NCBI RefSeq assembly: GCF_013140855.1
Contig: NZ_JABBPG010000002.1
Location: forward strand, 496,001 to 560,000
From: Pseudoalteromonas caenipelagi
Lineage (GTDB): Bacteria > Pseudomonadota > Gammaproteobacteria > Enterobacterales > Alteromonadaceae
Direction of reading: 5' to 3'
DNA: 64,000 nt
This document shows, one piece after another, positions 63,824 through 64,000 of the stretch. The notes beneath the pieces are model-generated. The model did no database searches. It saw nothing but the letters and a program-made list of their open reading frames with translations, and was not told where the DNA came from. Positions within the stretch are counted from its first letter, which is position 1. Each line of letters opens with the position of its first letter. Both the position numbers and the translations under genes were made by a program.

Positions 63824-64000
63824 TTAGAATAGAGTTTCATTATACATGTCGGCCCAACGAATTGCTTCAACATGAAAGTCAGGAAGCCGGCTATCATCAA
63901 TATTTAATAGGCTACAGGCTTCTTGCAACTGCCACCAGCTACCGCTTTCATATGCTTTAACAACATTTAAAATATAATACAGCAAGTTGTGCTTACCCAT
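63824..64000 (-). CDS. C-terminal end of an HDOD-domain protein (partial)
   Basis: An open frame runs from the right edge to a TAA at 63824-63826, 58 codons. It reads ILNVVKAYESGSWWQLQEACSLLNI and ends with FHVEAIRWADMYNETLF. This pattern (A-x-E-x-G-x-W, then an EAxxWA near the end) matches the C-terminus of HDOD domains, often fused to EAL domains in c-di-GMP signalling proteins. The ATG at 63998-64000 is in frame and may be internal. Only the tail is visible, so the assignment is tentative. Confidence 0.5.
   Translation of the reverse strand: MGKHNLLYYILNVVKAYESGSWWQLQEACSLLNIDDSRLPDFHVEAIRWADMYNETLF

Noticed and set aside
1..64000. CRISPR arrays, tRNA, rRNA or insertion sequences
   Set aside because: No regularly spaced direct repeats, no cloverleaf or rRNA-like stretches and no transposase or integrase reading frame were seen on reading through.

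Overview
The window is an AT-rich gammaproteobacterial chromosome segment. Gene content and order (ppnN-xni-DUF3192, NAD-type isocitrate dehydrogenase, ilvIH next to an HU-beta gene, an ECF sigma/ChrR photoprotection operon) suggest a marine alteromonad, most likely Pseudoalteromonas. This is inferred from gene families and synteny remembered from the literature, not from a database search. I see no tRNA, rRNA, CRISPR array, transposase or integrase.

Positions 1-21974 (minus strand) hold a phage-tail-like extracellular contractile injection system (eCIS) of the Afp/PVC/MAC type. In transcription order it has a DUF4255 tail cap (Afp16/Pvc16-like), an unrecognised 279-aa protein, one sheath gene, two gp19-like tube genes, a 56-aa DUF5908 protein, a Pvc7-like LysM-type protein, a VgrG-like spike, a PAAR tip, a gp25 baseplate protein, two large baseplate proteins, a 1659-aa tape-measure protein, an unrecognised 626-aa protein and a gene cut by the left edge. 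No AAA+ ATPase is visible; it may lie beyond position 1. The two distal unknown genes are the best candidates for system-specific parts such as fibre, cargo or cargo adaptor. A 900-bp non-coding region with TGTAAT/ATTACA repeats separates this locus from the next one.

Positions 22875-34247 are an accessory metabolic region: a flavin amine/amino-acid oxidase, a ThDP-dependent 2-oxo-acid decarboxylase-like enzyme with two altered catalytic positions, a YciI protein, a secreted esterase, a flavin monooxygenase, a secreted unknown protein, a cytosolic beta-barrel-like protein, a SpoIIAA-like protein and a periplasmic M61 peptidase. The oxidase and decarboxylase could act in series (amino acid to 2-oxo acid to aldehyde), but a strong terminator lies between them.

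Positions 34426-44462 look like core genome: a diguanylate cyclase, ppnN, xni, DUF3192 and an HDOD-like protein in one run; an NAD isocitrate dehydrogenase; ilvIH behind a consensus promoter and a Leu/Val-rich leader peptide with a classical attenuator; and an HU-beta gene.

Positions 44663-53148 (minus) form a ten-gene operon led by an ECF sigma factor and its ChrR-type anti-sigma factor. It contains a DUF523/DUF1722 protein, photolyase, SnoaL-like protein, SDR, FAD oxidoreductase, DUF1365, cyclopropane fatty acid synthase and DUF2878. The promoter matches the RpoE/ChrR (ECF11) consensus, and its -35 overlaps the stop codon of the gene before it. This is a singlet-oxygen/light-stress regulon gathered into one transcription unit.

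Positions 53208-64000 hold a LON-domain protein, an alkyltransferase-like protein, a LysR regulator divergent from an RND efflux pump, a fatty acid desaturase, a peroxiredoxin, a VOC protein, the pseudouridine synthase RluF, a DUF418 membrane protein and the C-terminal end of what looks like an HDOD-domain protein.
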